A stretch of 64,000 nt of DNA from Mycoplasma anseris ATCC 49234 (GCF_000702805.1 NZ_JNJX01000002.1:1-64000); one strand, 5' to 3'. Positions 1 through 10,790 are shown, counted from the stretch's first letter. The notes: a model not told the origin generated them from the letters alone. Made by a program: numbers and translations.

Positions 1-798
<798 letters not shown>

Positions 799-801
799 AG
801 A

Positions 802-3800
802 ATGATTGACAAGACCAAAGACTCAAATAATAACCAAGTTTCAGCTATTGCTGAAATGAATAATGGAATTATTTTAACTAAATTTAAAAAAGAAAATATG
901 GTTAATAATGGTTATCAAAGTGAAGCCGATTTAGAAGCTCAATTAATTGAGCAGTTACAAAAACAAGGTTATCAAAAATTAGAAGTTTCTTCTTTAGAAC
1001 AATTACAAACAAATTTAAGAATTCAAATTGAAAGGTTAAATCAAATTCATTTTAGTGATGATGAATGAAATAGATTTAATTTAGAATATTTAAATACTCC
1101 TAATGATGGAGTTATTGAAAAAACAAGAAAAGTTCAAGAAGATTATGTTTATAACTTTGTGTTTGATGACAATACAATGAAAAATATCAAGATTATTGAT
1201 AAAACCGATATCAATAATAATTTTCTTCAAGTAGCCAATCAAATCCAACAACAGGGTTTACATTTAAATCGCTATGATGTAACTATTTTAGTTAATGGTC
1301 TGCCTTTAGTCCACATTGAATTAAAAAAACGTGGTATCAATATTAAAGAAGCTTTTAACCAAATCCAAAGATATAGTAAAGAAAGCTTTAATATCAATAA
1401 TTCCTTATATAAATATGTACAAATTTTTGTTATTTCCAATGGAACTTCAACTCGTTATTTTGCCAATACTACTGCTAAAAACAAAAATAGTTATGAATTT
1501 ACAAGCGAATGAGCTGATGCTAGAAATGAAGCAATTAATGATTTAGATGACTTTACTAAAACATTTTTTGAAAAAAGAGTTTTATTAGAAATCCTAACTA
1601 AATATTGTGTTTTTGATACTCAAAATAATTTATTAATAATGCGACCTTATCAAATTGCTGCAACTGAAAGAATTTTATGAAAAATAAATTCAAGTTATGC
1701 AAATAATATGTATGGCAAAAGAGAAGCTGGTGGTTTTATTTGACATGCTACTGGTTCAGGAAAAACACTTACTTCTTTTAAAACAGCAAAATTGGCTTCA
1801 TCATTAAGTTTTATTGATAAAGTGTTTTTCATTGTCGATCGTAAAGACCTTGATTATCAAACAATGAAGGAATATCAAAAATTTGATCCAGATAGTGTTA
1901 CTTCAACTAAAAATACTTCAGCATTAAAAAAGAGTATTGAGGAAAATGATAATCGAATCATAGTAACTACTATTCAAAAACTAAACAAATTTGTTAGTCA
2001 TAATCCAACTCATCCAATTTATAACAAACATTGTGTGTTAATTTATGATGAATGTCATCGTTCTCAATTTGGAGTGGCACAAAGAAATATTCAACGAAAA
2101 TTTAAAAAATACTACCAATTTGGTTTTACTGGAACTCCTATTTTTGTTGAGAATTCTTTGGGTGGAGAAACTACTTCAGGTATTTTTGGTGCCCAATTAC
2201 ATTCATATGTAATTACAAATGCTATTAAAGATAAAAAAGTTTTGAAATTTAAAGTTGATTACATTAATTTAAACCCTGAATTTAAAGATAGTGAGCAAGA
2301 ATTAGATATTGAAAAACTAATCAAATTAGATAAAGACATTTTAATTCATCCCAAACGGATTGAAGAAATTTGTAAGCACATTTTAAAGGTTTTTGATACT
2401 AAAACTCACCGTAATGTTTATTACGATTTAAACAAAAGAAGAATTAATGGGTTTAATGCAATGTTTGCTGTTGAAAATATTAAGGCAGCCAAAATTTATT
2501 ATGAAACTTTAGAAAAATTGCAATCAGAACTACCAGAAGAACAAAGATTAAGAATTGCCACTATCTTTACTTTTAACCCTAATGAAAACCAAATTTTTAG
2601 TGGTGAAATTGGTGAAGAAAATTTTGATCCCGAAACTTTGGATATTACTTCAAGAGAGTTTTTAGAAAATGTGATTGCTAACTATAATCATAATTTCAAC
2701 ACCAATTTTTCAACTGATGAAAAAAAATTTGAAAACTATTACAAAGACATTTCTTTAAAAATGAAAAACAAAGAAATTGATTTGCTAATTGTTGTTGGCA
2801 TGTTTTTAACTGGTTTTGATGCGCCGATGCTAAATACTTTGTTTGTGGACAAAAACCTAAGATATCATGGCTTAATCCAAGCTTTTTCAAGAACTAACCG
2901 GATTTTAAATGCAATTAAAGCCTTTGGTAATGTCGTTTGTTTTAGAGATTTAGAAACTGCTACTAAAGATGCTATTAAAACTTTTGGCGATAAAAATAGT
3001 TTAAATGTTATCTTAGAAAAAAGTTACCAAGATTACATGAATGGATTCAAAGATGAAGCTACTGGTGAATTTAACGAAGGCTATAAAAGTGTATGTAATA
3101 AATTATTAACTAACTTCCCCGATCCAACTCAAATTCAATTAGATACTGATAAAAAAATATTTATTAAAACCTTTGGAGATTTTTTAAAATTGGAAAATAT
3201 TTTAAGAAACTTTGATGACTTTAAAGAATCAAATTTATCAGAAAGACAAATTCAAGATTATCGAAGTATTTATTTACAAATAAAAGAAGAAGTTAATAAA
3301 AAAAGAGAATCTGATAATTTTGAAAAGAAACACTTGGATTTTGCCAATTTAGAATTTCATTTAGAATTGATGAAAACAGATGAAATTAATCTAGATTTCA
3401 TCTTACAATTAATTTTAGAAAAAACACAAGGCAAGAATTTTTGCAATAATAAAAACTTATTAAAAGAAGAGATTAGAAGAATTTTGAAATCGAGTTTAGG
3501 AACAAGAGCGAAAGAAGAGATTGTCATTGAATTTATCGAAATAACTGATTTTAGTGAGATTAAAACTAAGGACGAAATTCTTGAGAGATTCTATTTATTT
3601 GCAAAAAATAAAAAAGAAGATAAAATTGCTGAAGTTGTAAAAGAAGAAAGATTAAAAAATGATCTATCTCAAGCGACGGATTTTATTAAAAAATCTATTA
3701 ATAAGGGTTATGTTGTTCAAAATGGTGAAGATTTTGATAAGATTCTTCCACCTATTTCAAGAATTAAGGGTGAAAGAGAACGAAAAAAAGAAGCTATTTT

Positions 3801-3843
3801 TAAGAAATTACAAAAAATTGTTGAAGAATTTTTTGAAATATAA
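802..3843 (+). CDS. hsdR: Type I restriction enzyme endonuclease/translocase subunit HsdR
   Basis: A 1013-aa restriction subunit, the usual size for HsdR, read through UGA Trp codons. The N-terminal nuclease domain shows the PD-(D/E)XK pattern with D159 and E173-L-K175. The ATP-dependent translocase follows, with Walker A HATGSGKT at about 315-322, a DECH box at 416-419, and a helicase C-terminal half containing TGFDAP and QAFSRTNR. It cuts unmodified DNA after translocation together with HsdM and HsdS. The ATG is 3 nt after the hsdS stop, with GAGG just upstream. No stop other than UGA was found in frame, so the subunit appears intact. Confidence 0.96.
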
Positions 3844-3847
3844 TTTT

Positions 3848-3875
3848 AAGTATCAATTAATTTGATACTTTTTTT
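3848..3875 (+). terminator. Terminator after hsdR
   Basis: A 9-bp stem (AAGTATCAA / TTGATACTT) with a 5-nt loop is followed by a T run, five bases after the hsdR stop codon. Confidence 0.85.
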
Positions 3876-3886
3876 ATTAAACAAAA

Positions 3887-3906
3887 AAAGACCAATATTG
3901 GTCTTT
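3887..3906 (-). terminator. Terminator after tRNA-Leu
   Basis: The palindrome AAAGACCAATATTGGTCTTT is followed on the minus strand by a run of Ts. It lies 14 bases beyond the tRNA-Leu CCA end and ends the tRNA transcript. Confidence 0.75.
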
Positions 3907-3920
3907 GGCAAATTTATATA

Positions 3921-4004
3921 TGGTGCTCCAGACTGGACTTGAACCAGCACGGGATTAACCGGTTGATTTTGAGTCAACTGCGTCTGCCATTCCGCCACTG
4001 GAGC
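3921..4004 (-). tRNA. tRNA-Leu(CAA)
   Basis: On the minus strand the acceptor arms GCTCCAG and CTGGAGC pair and are followed by A and an encoded CCA. The anticodon stem GTTGA/TCAAC encloses the loop CTCAAAA, giving anticodon CAA for UUG codons. A long variable arm (a class II feature) and a TΨC arm with GGTTCAAGTCC are visible. The length is 84 nt including CCA. Confidence 0.95.
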
Positions 4005-4043
4005 AAAAATACACTATTAATTATAACAATTTTATTTTTGTTT

Positions 4044-4049
4044 TATAAT
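4044..4049 (+). promoter_or_regulatory. -10 element of dut (leaderless arrangement)
   Basis: TATAAT ends 6 nt before the dut ATG and no Shine-Dalgarno sequence is present, so the predicted transcript starts at or next to the initiation codon. Confidence 0.55.
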
Positions 4050-4055
4050 AATGTA

Positions 4056-4541
4056 ATGAATTTATCAGATATATTTAAAACTCAAATTGACTTAGATCGA
4101 GCAATTTGAGAAAATGTTGTTGAAGAAGAAAAAGAAAATCATCATATTAAAGCAACTATTGCTTTAATTGTTGAACTAAGTGAATTTGCAAATGAAGTAA
4201 AAGCTTTTAAATATTGAAAAAAAGATAAGCACATTAATCGAACTTTAATGCTTGAAGAATTTGCTGATGGCATTCATTTTCTAACTAGTTTTGCAAATGA
4301 TTTTCAAATTGATCCAGAAATCCAATTAATCTTCCAAGATCATAATTTTTGTTTGCAATTAGCATACACTTATATTTGTTTTACTAAGTTATTAAATGAT
4401 TATACCAAACAAAATGTTATTGAAGCTTATGGGGCATATTTAGCTTTAGGAGCATTGGTTGATATAACATATGATGATATTTTAAAAGCTTATCGAAATA
4501 AAAATCAAATCAATTATCAAAGAATAAAAGATAATTATTAG
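4056..4541 (+). CDS. dut: Dimeric-type dUTP diphosphatase (MazG-like all-alpha dUTPase)
   Basis: A 161-aa protein with the all-alpha NTP pyrophosphatase pattern: an ExxxE motif in ELSEFANE and an ExxxD motif in EEFADGIHF, which bind magnesium in dimeric dUTPases. It hydrolyses dUTP to dUMP and pyrophosphate, keeping uracil out of DNA and feeding dTMP synthesis. UGA Trp codons occur near the N terminus. The ATG at 4056 is chosen because the whole N-terminal helix is then included and a TATAAT lies just upstream. It is a single-gene unit, divergent from tRNA-Leu. A general MazG-type pyrophosphatase is the alternative name. Confidence 0.85.
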
Positions 4542-4632
4542 TAATTTAAAATTGAATTAGAGATTTGAAAATAATTACTTACTTTTATAGTAATGATTTT
4601 TTGTCCAAATTTCAATAAGTGAGATTATATAA

Positions 4633-5117
4633 ATGAAAAATGACATAAAAAATACCATTAGTTTCCTTAATTTTAAACTTATTTATATTATTAATGTTTT
4701 TTTGTTTGTTTCCTCTTATATTTAATTTCAATAACCGCAAATCAAGAAATTCCATTGTCAAAATTCATATTGCTTTGTGTATAGTCATTTTACTTTGAAT
4801 TATTATAGACGTTTTTAAACATTTATTAGCAATCAAAATGCATAAAATAGACGCACAATCCTTATTAATTCTTGGAATATTTTTTTATAATACCTTCATT
4901 AATTATCTTATCAAGAATTATGAATAATTATGAATTAATAAAGCCTTCAGCCTTAAAAGCTAATGAAGATCTAAAAACACTTTTAAGAGATGAATTAAAA
5001 AATAAAAATGAAACAAAAGCAAATGATCAAATCATAAATGAATTATTGAATAATAATAATAATATCAACAGCTATTTTGATTCAAATGCAAATGAAAAAA
5101 ACAAATTTAAAAATTAA
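4633..5117 (+). pseudogene. Broken small membrane-protein gene (two frameshifts)
   Basis: No single frame spans this stretch, but three consecutive frames join into one plausible protein. Frame 1 starts with ATG at 4633. The reading continues in frame 2 (about 4697-4880), then in frame 3 to a TAA at 5117. The joined product would have three hydrophobic helices and a polar Asn/Lys-rich tail (LIKPSALKANEDLK). Each break falls at a seven-T run (about 4697-4703 and 4880-4886). This suggests a decayed gene, slippage-dependent expression, or assembly errors. Family not recognised. Confidence 0.45.
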
Positions 5118-5123
5118 AGTTTA

Positions 5124-5156
5124 AAAAAATAGAAGAAATTAATACTTCTATTTTTT
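5124..5156. terminator. Bidirectional terminator
   Basis: The arms AAAAATAGAAG and CTTCTATTTTT flank a short loop between two converging genes, with A/T runs on both sides. Confidence 0.75.
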
Positions 5157-5166
5157 GTTATTTTTT

Positions 5167-5616
5167 TTATTTATCATTTGAGCTATTTAAAAATAAATTT
5201 TGATTAGATGTAATCTTTGGTTGTTGTTTATTATTATCTTTATTAAATGAACTAGTATTATCTTTATTTATATCCTTATTAAAAACAATAATCATAATCA
5301 AACCAACAAAAGCTAAGATTGGTAATATGAATACACCAACAATAGTTAGAGTCTTTGCGGTGGTGTTTTCTGTTTTAACTGCAGCAATAATTGATAGCAC
5401 AAAATAGGCGATAAAAACAATAGAAATTAAAATTACTAATGCTAATGAAACTAATCCATTAAATAATAGTGCCACAAATTGTTCTTCAGGTTTATCCACA
5501 TATTTTAAGCCAACAAAATAAAAAGATACACCTATCCCAATTGTAAGTATTATTGCAATAATTAACATTACCAAACCAGAAATAGCTAATTTTCTTGAAA
5601 TACTTTGTTTTTTCAT
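5167..5616 (-). CDS. Four-helix membrane protein of unknown function
   Basis: A 149-aa protein not assigned to a family. About four hydrophobic segments are visible: near residues 10-32, 47-72, 74-90 and about 90-110. A polar tail rich in Asn, Lys and Asp follows. The ATG is preceded by GGAGGAG on the minus strand, a strong ribosome site. It is transcribed in the same direction as the tsa operon, whose last stop lies 38 nt upstream, so read-through from tsaD is possible. The organisation resembles small DUF4064-like membrane proteins of mycoplasmas, but this is only a topology match. Confidence 0.7.
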   Translation of the reverse strand: MKKQSISRKLAISGLVMLIIAIILTIGIGVSFYFVGLKYVDKPEEQFVALLFNGLVSLALVILISIVFIAYFVLSIIAAVKTENTTAKTLTIVGVFILPILAFVGLIMIIVFNKDINKDNTSSFNKDNNKQQPKITSNQNLFLNSSNDK

Positions 5617-5654
5617 TCTCCTCCAAATTAATATTTTATTATTAAATTTTAGTA

Positions 5655-6584
5655 TTATTTTTTATTTTTTTCATAAGCTAATCTTGCAATCATCATAGCA
5701 TTATCGGTCGTATATTTTAGATCTGGTAAATAAACATTCTCATGTAATTTTAAAAACATTTCTCGAATTCCTAAATTAGCACTAACTCCACCAACTAAAC
5801 ATATGCTTTTTGGTTTATATAATTCAATGGCTTTTTGCATATGTTCTTTTAAATATAAAATAATAGTGTTTTGAAATTCAGTTGCAAATTTTTGATAATT
5901 AATTTCTTCATGACGATTAATTCGATTATTAATTAAATTAATTACATGAGTTTTTATACCACTAAATGAAAAATTAAGTTCTTTTTCAGTCTGAGGAATT
6001 GTAAAATGTTGTTGATAAGTTTCTTTATAATCAGCTCAAAGTTGATCAATGATTGGGCCTCCAGGAAAACCTAGATTTAATTTCCTTGCAACTTTATCAT
6101 AAACTTCACCAACAGCATCATCTTGAGTTTCTCCCAAAATTTCATAATGATTTGCATCTTGATAATACATTAATTGTGAATGTCCCCCAGATACTAGTAA
6201 TCCTAAAACAGGATATTCGACATCTTTAGCAATAAAAGCTGAAAGAAAATGACCTTCTAAATGATTAAAACCTTGAATTGGTTTATTAAGAATTTGACTC
6301 ATTGCATTAGCAACAACATAACCGACATGTAAAGAGCCAATTAAGCCTGGTTCCTTAGTGTAAGCAATAAAATCGATAGAATTAGGATCAATAACAGTTT
6401 TTAATTCTTCAATTAATAAACCAATATTTCTTACATGTAAACGTGAAGCAATTTCAGGCACTGTACCACCATATTGTTTATGAACTTCAATTTGACTAAT
6501 AGTTTTCATTCAAATAGGTTGGTTATCTTTTAATAAAGCAAAAGAAGTATCGTCATGTGAAGATTCAATAGCAAATATTAACAT
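5655..6584 (-). CDS. tsaD: tRNA threonylcarbamoyladenosine transferase TsaD
   Basis: A 309-aa protein of the TsaD/Kae1 family (ASKHA ATPase-like fold). It transfers the threonylcarbamoyl group to A37 of ANN-decoding tRNAs with TsaB and TsaE. Diagnostic segments are ESSHDDTS at the N terminus, the metal-binding HLEGH, GLLVSGGHSQ, GFPGG, FSFSGIK and a C-terminal VGGVSAN. One UGA Trp codon is read in the middle. Its ATG overlaps the tsaB stop (TAATG), which indicates translational coupling. It is the third gene of tsaE-tsaB-tsaD. Confidence 0.96.
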
Positions 6585-7144
6585 TAAAGACCTCCAATTT
6601 GTGGATCATGTAAATAACATAATTCAATTCCCATTAAATCACTTATTTCTTGAAAACAAGTTTCAAATTTTTCAAAATTTGTTTCTAAAAAGTCGTAATC
6701 TAATTCATGATATTGGTTTTGTTCATCAATAATTTCACTACTTAAAAATTTGTTTGTTAATTTATCAAAATGAATTAAATAAGTATTATAACGATTGGCT
6801 TTGATTTTGATGTATCCTTCAAATTGATTTTTTAGTTCCAATTGTTTTTTAATTAATTCATAAGTTGTAGTTATTGCTAGTTTAATATTACTTAGTTGGC
6901 AAATACTACGAGCATATAATAAAGCAATTCTTGCTCCAGAAAAACTACCCGGACCAATTGTGATTTTAATTTTTTTAATATCATTAATTGACACATTATT
7001 TCTAACAAACAGCAAATTAATTTGTTCAAATAAAGCATCAGTTTTCTTAACTAAGGCTTTGAGTTCAATTTTATCAATTATTTTTTGATTATTAATTAAA
7101 GCTAAATATAAAGAAGATAAACTTGTTTCTAAAAATAATTCCAT
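6584..7144 (-). CDS. tsaB: tRNA threonylcarbamoyladenosine biosynthesis protein TsaB
   Basis: A 186-aa protein. The N-terminal LETS segment and the GPGSFSGARIAL motif are typical of TsaB, the inactive paralogue of TsaD that acts as its dimer partner. A reduced C-terminal region is common in mollicutes. The start is preceded by AAGGAGG located inside the end of tsaE, and the stop overlaps the tsaD start, so the three genes are translationally coupled. Confidence 0.93.
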   Translation of the reverse strand: MELFLETSLSSLYLALINNQKIIDKIELKALVKKTDALFEQINLLFVRNNVSINDIKKIKITIGPGSFSGARIALLYARSICQLSNIKLAITTTYELIKKQLELKNQFEGYIKIKANRYNTYLIHFDKLTNKFLSSEIIDEQNQYHELDYDFLETNFEKFETCFQEISDLMGIELCYLHDPQIGGL

Positions 7145-7540
7145 TTAAACCTCCTTTATTATTTCAAATACATGATTTTGATTTTCATCAAAATATACTT
7201 CAATTTCAATATATTTTCGAAAATTATGTGCAATATTTCTTGCTCATTCAATAATTACTAATTTGTCTTCAAAATAATCTTCATAAGCAAATAAATCTCC
7301 TTTTAGTTTATAAGCATCAATATGAACTAAATGATCATAAACTAAAATTGTATTAAAAGTAGGTGAAATAATTGTTTTAGTTTCACCTAAGGATTTGGCT
7401 AGTTGGCTTGTAAAGGTTGTTTTACCAGCTCCTAATTCACCATTTAATAAAATTGCTTCAAGTTCCATTGATTTAGCTAAAACATAATCAATTAATGGTT
7501 TTAAAGATTCATTTTTCTTAAAGATTCATTTCTTATTCAT
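7145..7540 (-). CDS. tsaE: tRNA t6A biosynthesis ATPase TsaE
   Basis: A 131-aa P-loop protein. Walker A is GELGAGKTTF, followed by SPTF and VHIDAYKL, all typical of TsaE (YjeE). It drives ATP-dependent cycling of the TsaB-TsaD complex. The start at 7540 adds the N-terminal helix (MNKKWIFKKNE) that precedes the P loop; it has no Shine-Dalgarno sequence and lies about 10 nt after a TATAAT. UGA Trp codons occur near both ends. Its stop is directly adjacent to the tsaB ATG. Confidence 0.94.
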
Positions 7541-7550
7541 AATTTAAAAT

Positions 7551-7556
7551 ATTATA
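7551..7556 (-). promoter_or_regulatory. -10 element of the tsaE-tsaB-tsaD operon
   Basis: Minus-strand TATAAT lies 10 nt before the tsaE ATG, with no ribosome site between. The mRNA is probably leaderless or nearly so. Confidence 0.5.
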
Positions 7557-7577
7557 ATACAAAAATCAAGCAATATT

Positions 7578-8210
7578 TTAATCAATATCGCCTGATTCTC
7601 TTAACATTTTTTCTAATCCATCAACTAATTTTTTAGAAAAAACACCATTTTTAGTTTTATGTTGTTCATATAAGAAATCTAATTCATCATACATGCGATA
7701 AATTAGTTCTAAGGGGTATTTATATAAATTAATAGAATTTTTAAAATCTGGTCAATCAATTACATTGAATTCTTTATCTAAATAACTTTTAATATCAATA
7801 TCAAAATCAATATATTTGATGATACCTTTATCAATATAAAAAGGGCTTGCTAGATTAATATAAATATAATTATCTTTTTCTTTATTTAAAGTAATGCTTG
7901 CATTATAAAATTTGTTTTTAGCAAAGAAAAATAAAATTGGATCAGATACTACTCAATTAATACTTCTTTCCATAACTTTAGTCTTAACTAATAATAGAAC
8001 AACAAAATCATCTAAATTAGCAATGATTTTAGCACCTTCGTATTGACGATATAATGTCCCATCGTATTTAAAAGCCTGAATAGTAGTGATTTGTCCCATA
8101 TCAAATAAATGTCGGGGTGTTTTTTTTGATTGCGCTTCCTTTAATTCTTCTGGCATTAAAAGATCATTAAAAGAAGAAATTGAATTTTCTAATTGTTCTT
8201 CTTTTTTCAT
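7578..8210 (-). CDS. DUF402 domain protein (NtdP/FomD-like nucleotide phosphatase fold)
   Basis: A 210-aa protein. After a roughly 40-residue N-terminal extension, the DUF402 core is visible: AFKYDGTLYRQY, then PILFFF, ASPFYIDKG, DFDIDIKSYLD and FNVIDWPDFKNS. The acidic DxDID and WPDF segments are the conserved metal-binding part. Members such as NtdP hydrolyse nucleoside tri- and diphosphates, but the substrate here is unknown. Two Trp codons are UGA. The start has AAAGGAA upstream. It is divergent from the lipoprotein gene. Confidence 0.82.
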
Positions 8211-8322
8211 AAAATTCCTTTAAGAGAATGCTTTTTTTAAAAAAATGAAATAAATAAACGTGAAAAAACGCATTTTTTTATTGTTTTATTAATAAAAATA
8301 TTTTCTTATTTCATTTTAGAAT

Positions 8323-8328
8323 TATAAT
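8323..8328 (+). promoter_or_regulatory. -10 element of the lipoprotein gene
   Basis: TATAAT, 95 nt before the ATG of the lipoprotein. The implied leader of about 90 nt contains the hairpin at 8379-8410. Confidence 0.55.
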
Positions 8329-8378
8329 ATATATGTGAAATTAAAAATGATAAAATTGAAAATTAATTTAGCAAGTTA

Positions 8379-8410
8379 AAGCAGCACTTTTTTTGTGTTG
8401 CTTTTTTTAT
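8379..8410 (+). promoter_or_regulatory. Terminator-like hairpin in the lipoprotein leader (possible attenuator)
   Basis: The arms AAGCAGCAC and GTGTTGCTT surround a loop of seven Ts and are followed by seven further Ts. It has the shape of an intrinsic terminator but lies between a good promoter and the ribosome site GAAAGGAAA of the downstream gene, and no gene upstream on this strand ends here. Confidence 0.6.
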
Positions 8411-8423
8411 TGAAAGGAAACCA

Positions 8424-9239
8424 ATGAAAAAATTTGTAAAACTATTATTAGGTGGTGCTAGTTTAAGTGCTGCTGTTGCTGCACCTTTAGCAATGATTAG
8501 CTGTCAAAATTTAGGAGATTGTGAAGTTTCATTATCAGAAAAATCAAATGCTTCTTTTGAAGACATTAGTCAAAATGATTTAAAATTCACATTTACTGTT
8601 AAAACAAACTATGTTGACGTTTCAACAATCGTTATAACAAAAGATGCTAAGGAAAGAAAAGTTACTGTTAAATTTGATATTAAAGATGAACGTGGAAATG
8701 TTAAAACATTGACAAAATCATTTATTGTTCCTAAACCTGCTGCATCAGAAAAATTAACTCAATATGAAGAATGAGCAAACAATGCTTCAAACTTTACATT
8801 AACAGTTGTTGAAGAACAAAAACAAGCATTTATTGATGCAATTAATGCAAATAATGATTTCTATTATGACAGAAATAACTTTGGATTAATTACAGTTGCA
8901 AAAGGTAAACACCCAGATTGAAAATCTAAACCTGCAATTATTGTTAAATTAGCAACAACCCCTTCAAACAAAGACTTCCAATTAGCAAATGGCACTGAAC
9001 CAACATATCCTGGAACCGATAAATCAGGTAAACCAATTAAGAAAATTTCAGGGATTATTGGTTGAAGAAAAGATAATAATAACATTATATTTACTTTAAA
9101 ACCTGTTGTGTTTAACCATGATGGAAAATATTCACTAGGTGGTCTAGATCATGCAAACCATGAAATCACTGTAGCAATGCCAACTGCTTCAACTTCTGCT
9201 ACTGGAACTACAACTGAAAACACAGGAACTGCTGCTTAA
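8424..9239 (+). CDS. Surface lipoprotein, function unknown
   Basis: A 271-aa protein with a lipoprotein signal: positively charged start, hydrophobic stretch, and lipobox ending at C27 (AMISC). The mature part is predicted to be anchored outside the membrane by a diacylglyceryl group. The body alternates beta-rich segments (KFTFTVKTNY, VTVKFDIKDE), and the last 20 residues are Thr/Ser/Ala-rich and low complexity. UGA Trp codons are read at 8772, 8918 and 9062. The ribosome site is GAAAGGAAA. The expression leader contains a terminator-like hairpin. The family is not recognised beyond a typical mycoplasma lipoprotein. Confidence 0.88.
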
Positions 9240-9252
9240 TTAAATTAAAAAT

Positions 9253-9277
9253 GACTGGTTAAAAACCAGCATTTTTT
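9253..9277 (+). terminator. Terminator after the lipoprotein gene
   Basis: The stem CTGGTT/AACCAG with a short A loop is followed by TTTTTT, 13 nt past the stop codon. Confidence 0.75.
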
Positions 9278-9319
9278 GTGCTTTTAATTTTGATTTATTT
9301 TGATTAAAAATAAATCAGG

Positions 9320-9325
9320 TAAAAT
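9320..9325 (+). promoter_or_regulatory. -10 element of trmB (leaderless arrangement)
   Basis: TAAAAT ends 7 nt before the ATG at 9333, with no Shine-Dalgarno sequence. Confidence 0.45.
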
Positions 9326-9332
9326 TGTATCT

Positions 9333-9944
9333 ATGAGACTAAGACATAATAAAGAAGCAATTCATATTTTAAAAGAATCAAAATACACCATCAACCATTT
9401 TCCTTTTAAATTAGATCATAACACTATTTTAGAAATTGGAATGGGGAAGGGTAAAATGATTAATGAGTTGGCTAAAAACCATCCTGAATTAACTTACATT
9501 GGTTTAGAAAAATATTCAACACCCGCTTTAAGCAGTTTAAAAAAACTAAATCAAAATAATTTGGAAAATTTATTTTTATTAATTGGCGATGCTAAAGATT
9601 TATTAACTTATTTTGAAGGAAAATGCCAAAATATTTGATTAACATTTTCTGATCCTTGACCGAAAAAAAGACATTTTAAAAGAAGACTGGTTTATCGTGA
9701 TTTTTTAAAACTGTATGAAGAAATTTTAGAAGAAGACGGAATAATTTATTTTAAGTCAGATAATGATGGTCTATATCAATTTGCTTTAGAAGAATTAACC
9801 AATTACAAAGCCAACATTATTTATCACACTTCAAATTTACATCATTGTAATTATCCGATTGAAAATTATTTCACCGATTATGAACAAAAATTCTATGAAT
9901 TAAATAAAAATATTAATTTTATTGCCTTCAATTTTAAAAAATAA
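9333..9944 (+). CDS. trmB: tRNA (guanine-N7-)-methyltransferase TrmB
   Basis: A 203-aa SAM-dependent methyltransferase that makes m7G46 in tRNA. Visible motifs are the SAM-binding LEIGMGKG, YIGLEKY, a loop around GDA, and the TrmB signature TFSDPWPKKRH with a UGA-encoded Trp. The ATG at 9333 is chosen over an upstream ATT at 9300 because MRLRHNKEA is the usual TrmB start and a -10 hexamer lies just before it. It converges on rpsD and shares a bidirectional terminator with it. Confidence 0.93.
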
Positions 9945-9971
9945 TACCGACTTTTACATCGGTATTTTTTT
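9943..9971. terminator. Bidirectional terminator between trmB and rpsD
   Basis: The arms AATACCGA and TCGGTATT, with T runs on the plus side, overlap the trmB stop codon. It can serve both converging genes. Confidence 0.8.
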
Positions 9972-9972
9972 C

Positions 9973-10575
9973 TTAACGTCTATTGTAGTATTCAACGATT
10001 AATGATTCGTTAATATCTTTAGCGAATTCATGTCTTTCTGGAAGGCGAGTAAATGTAACTTTGAAGTTTTCTTTTGTTAATCATGAACTTGTAGTCATTA
10101 CTTCTAAAGCATCTTTAACTTGAGCATTGTTTTGGAATGCTGGTTTCATTTCAATAACTGATCCAACTTTAATTCTCATTGAAGGAATATCAGCTTTATG
10201 ACCATCAACAGTAAAATGACCATGATTTACAAATTGTCTTGCTTGTGCTCTAGTTCTTGCAAATCCTGCTCTAAATACTAAGTTATCTAATCTTGATTCA
10301 ATCATTTGTAATAAATTAACCCCAGTAACTCCTTCAGTTTTAGCAGCTAATGTATATAAATGTTTGAATTGTCTTTCATTTAGACCATACATATATCTAA
10401 CTTTTTGTTTTTCATATAAGTGTAATTGGTAATCTGATGGTTTAGCTCTTTTAGCGCCATGTTGACCTGGAGCTGTAGTTCTTTTTTTACCTTTTGTGAA
10501 TTCTTTATTGTTTTCTAAAAGTGAAACGCCATAACGTCTACTTCTTTTAAACATTGATTTTAAATATCTTGACAT
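9973..10575 (-). CDS. rpsD: 30S ribosomal protein S4
   Basis: A 200-aa primary 16S rRNA-binding protein. The N terminus ([16 protein letters not shown]) and the S4 RNA-binding domain ([28 protein letters not shown]) are diagnostic. One UGA Trp codon near the C terminus is read through. The start is set at MSRY, with AAAGGA just before it. An upstream in-frame codon at 10593 lies in the ribosome-site region and is rejected. It is a monocistronic gene with a long leader. Confidence 0.96.
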
Positions 10576-10745
10576 GTTGTTCCTTTCTTGCAAAGGACAA
10601 ATAACTCTAATGTATGTTTTTTGTTCTAATGATTTCAGTGATACAGCTTACTTACTTTCAAATCTATATCCAAAACAAAAAATTTTTACAATATGTTATC
10701 GTGCTGAGCCTTTTGCGTATTCTATTTTATCAAAATTATGAAAAA
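10576..10745 (-). promoter_or_regulatory. rpsD promoter and long leader
   Basis: A run reading TAAAATAGAAT on the minus strand near 10720-10735 is the only good -10 candidate. This gives a 5' leader of roughly 140 nt without an ORF. Long structured leaders on rpsD mediate S4 autoregulation in Bacillus. No specific structure was proven here. Confidence 0.35.
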
Positions 10746-10761
10746 ATTCTTGATTTTAATA

Positions 10762-10790
10762 AAAAACCCAAGCCAAAGGCTTGAGATTTT
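10762..10790 (-). terminator. Terminator of the argF-arcC operon
   Basis: On the minus strand CTCAAGCC-TTT-GGCTTGGG is followed by TTTTTT, 12 nt beyond the arcC stop. Confidence 0.85.

Noticed and set aside
802-1791. Apparent fragmentation of hsdR (and dozens of other genes) into short ORFs
   Set aside because: Every internal break is a UGA codon in the same frame at positions where family members have Trp; with genetic code 4 the genes are intact.
10576-10593. Upstream in-frame start for rpsD (six extra residues, MQERNN)
   Set aside because: The extension would put the start upstream of the AAAGGA ribosome site; the MSRY start matches the S4 family and the site spacing.
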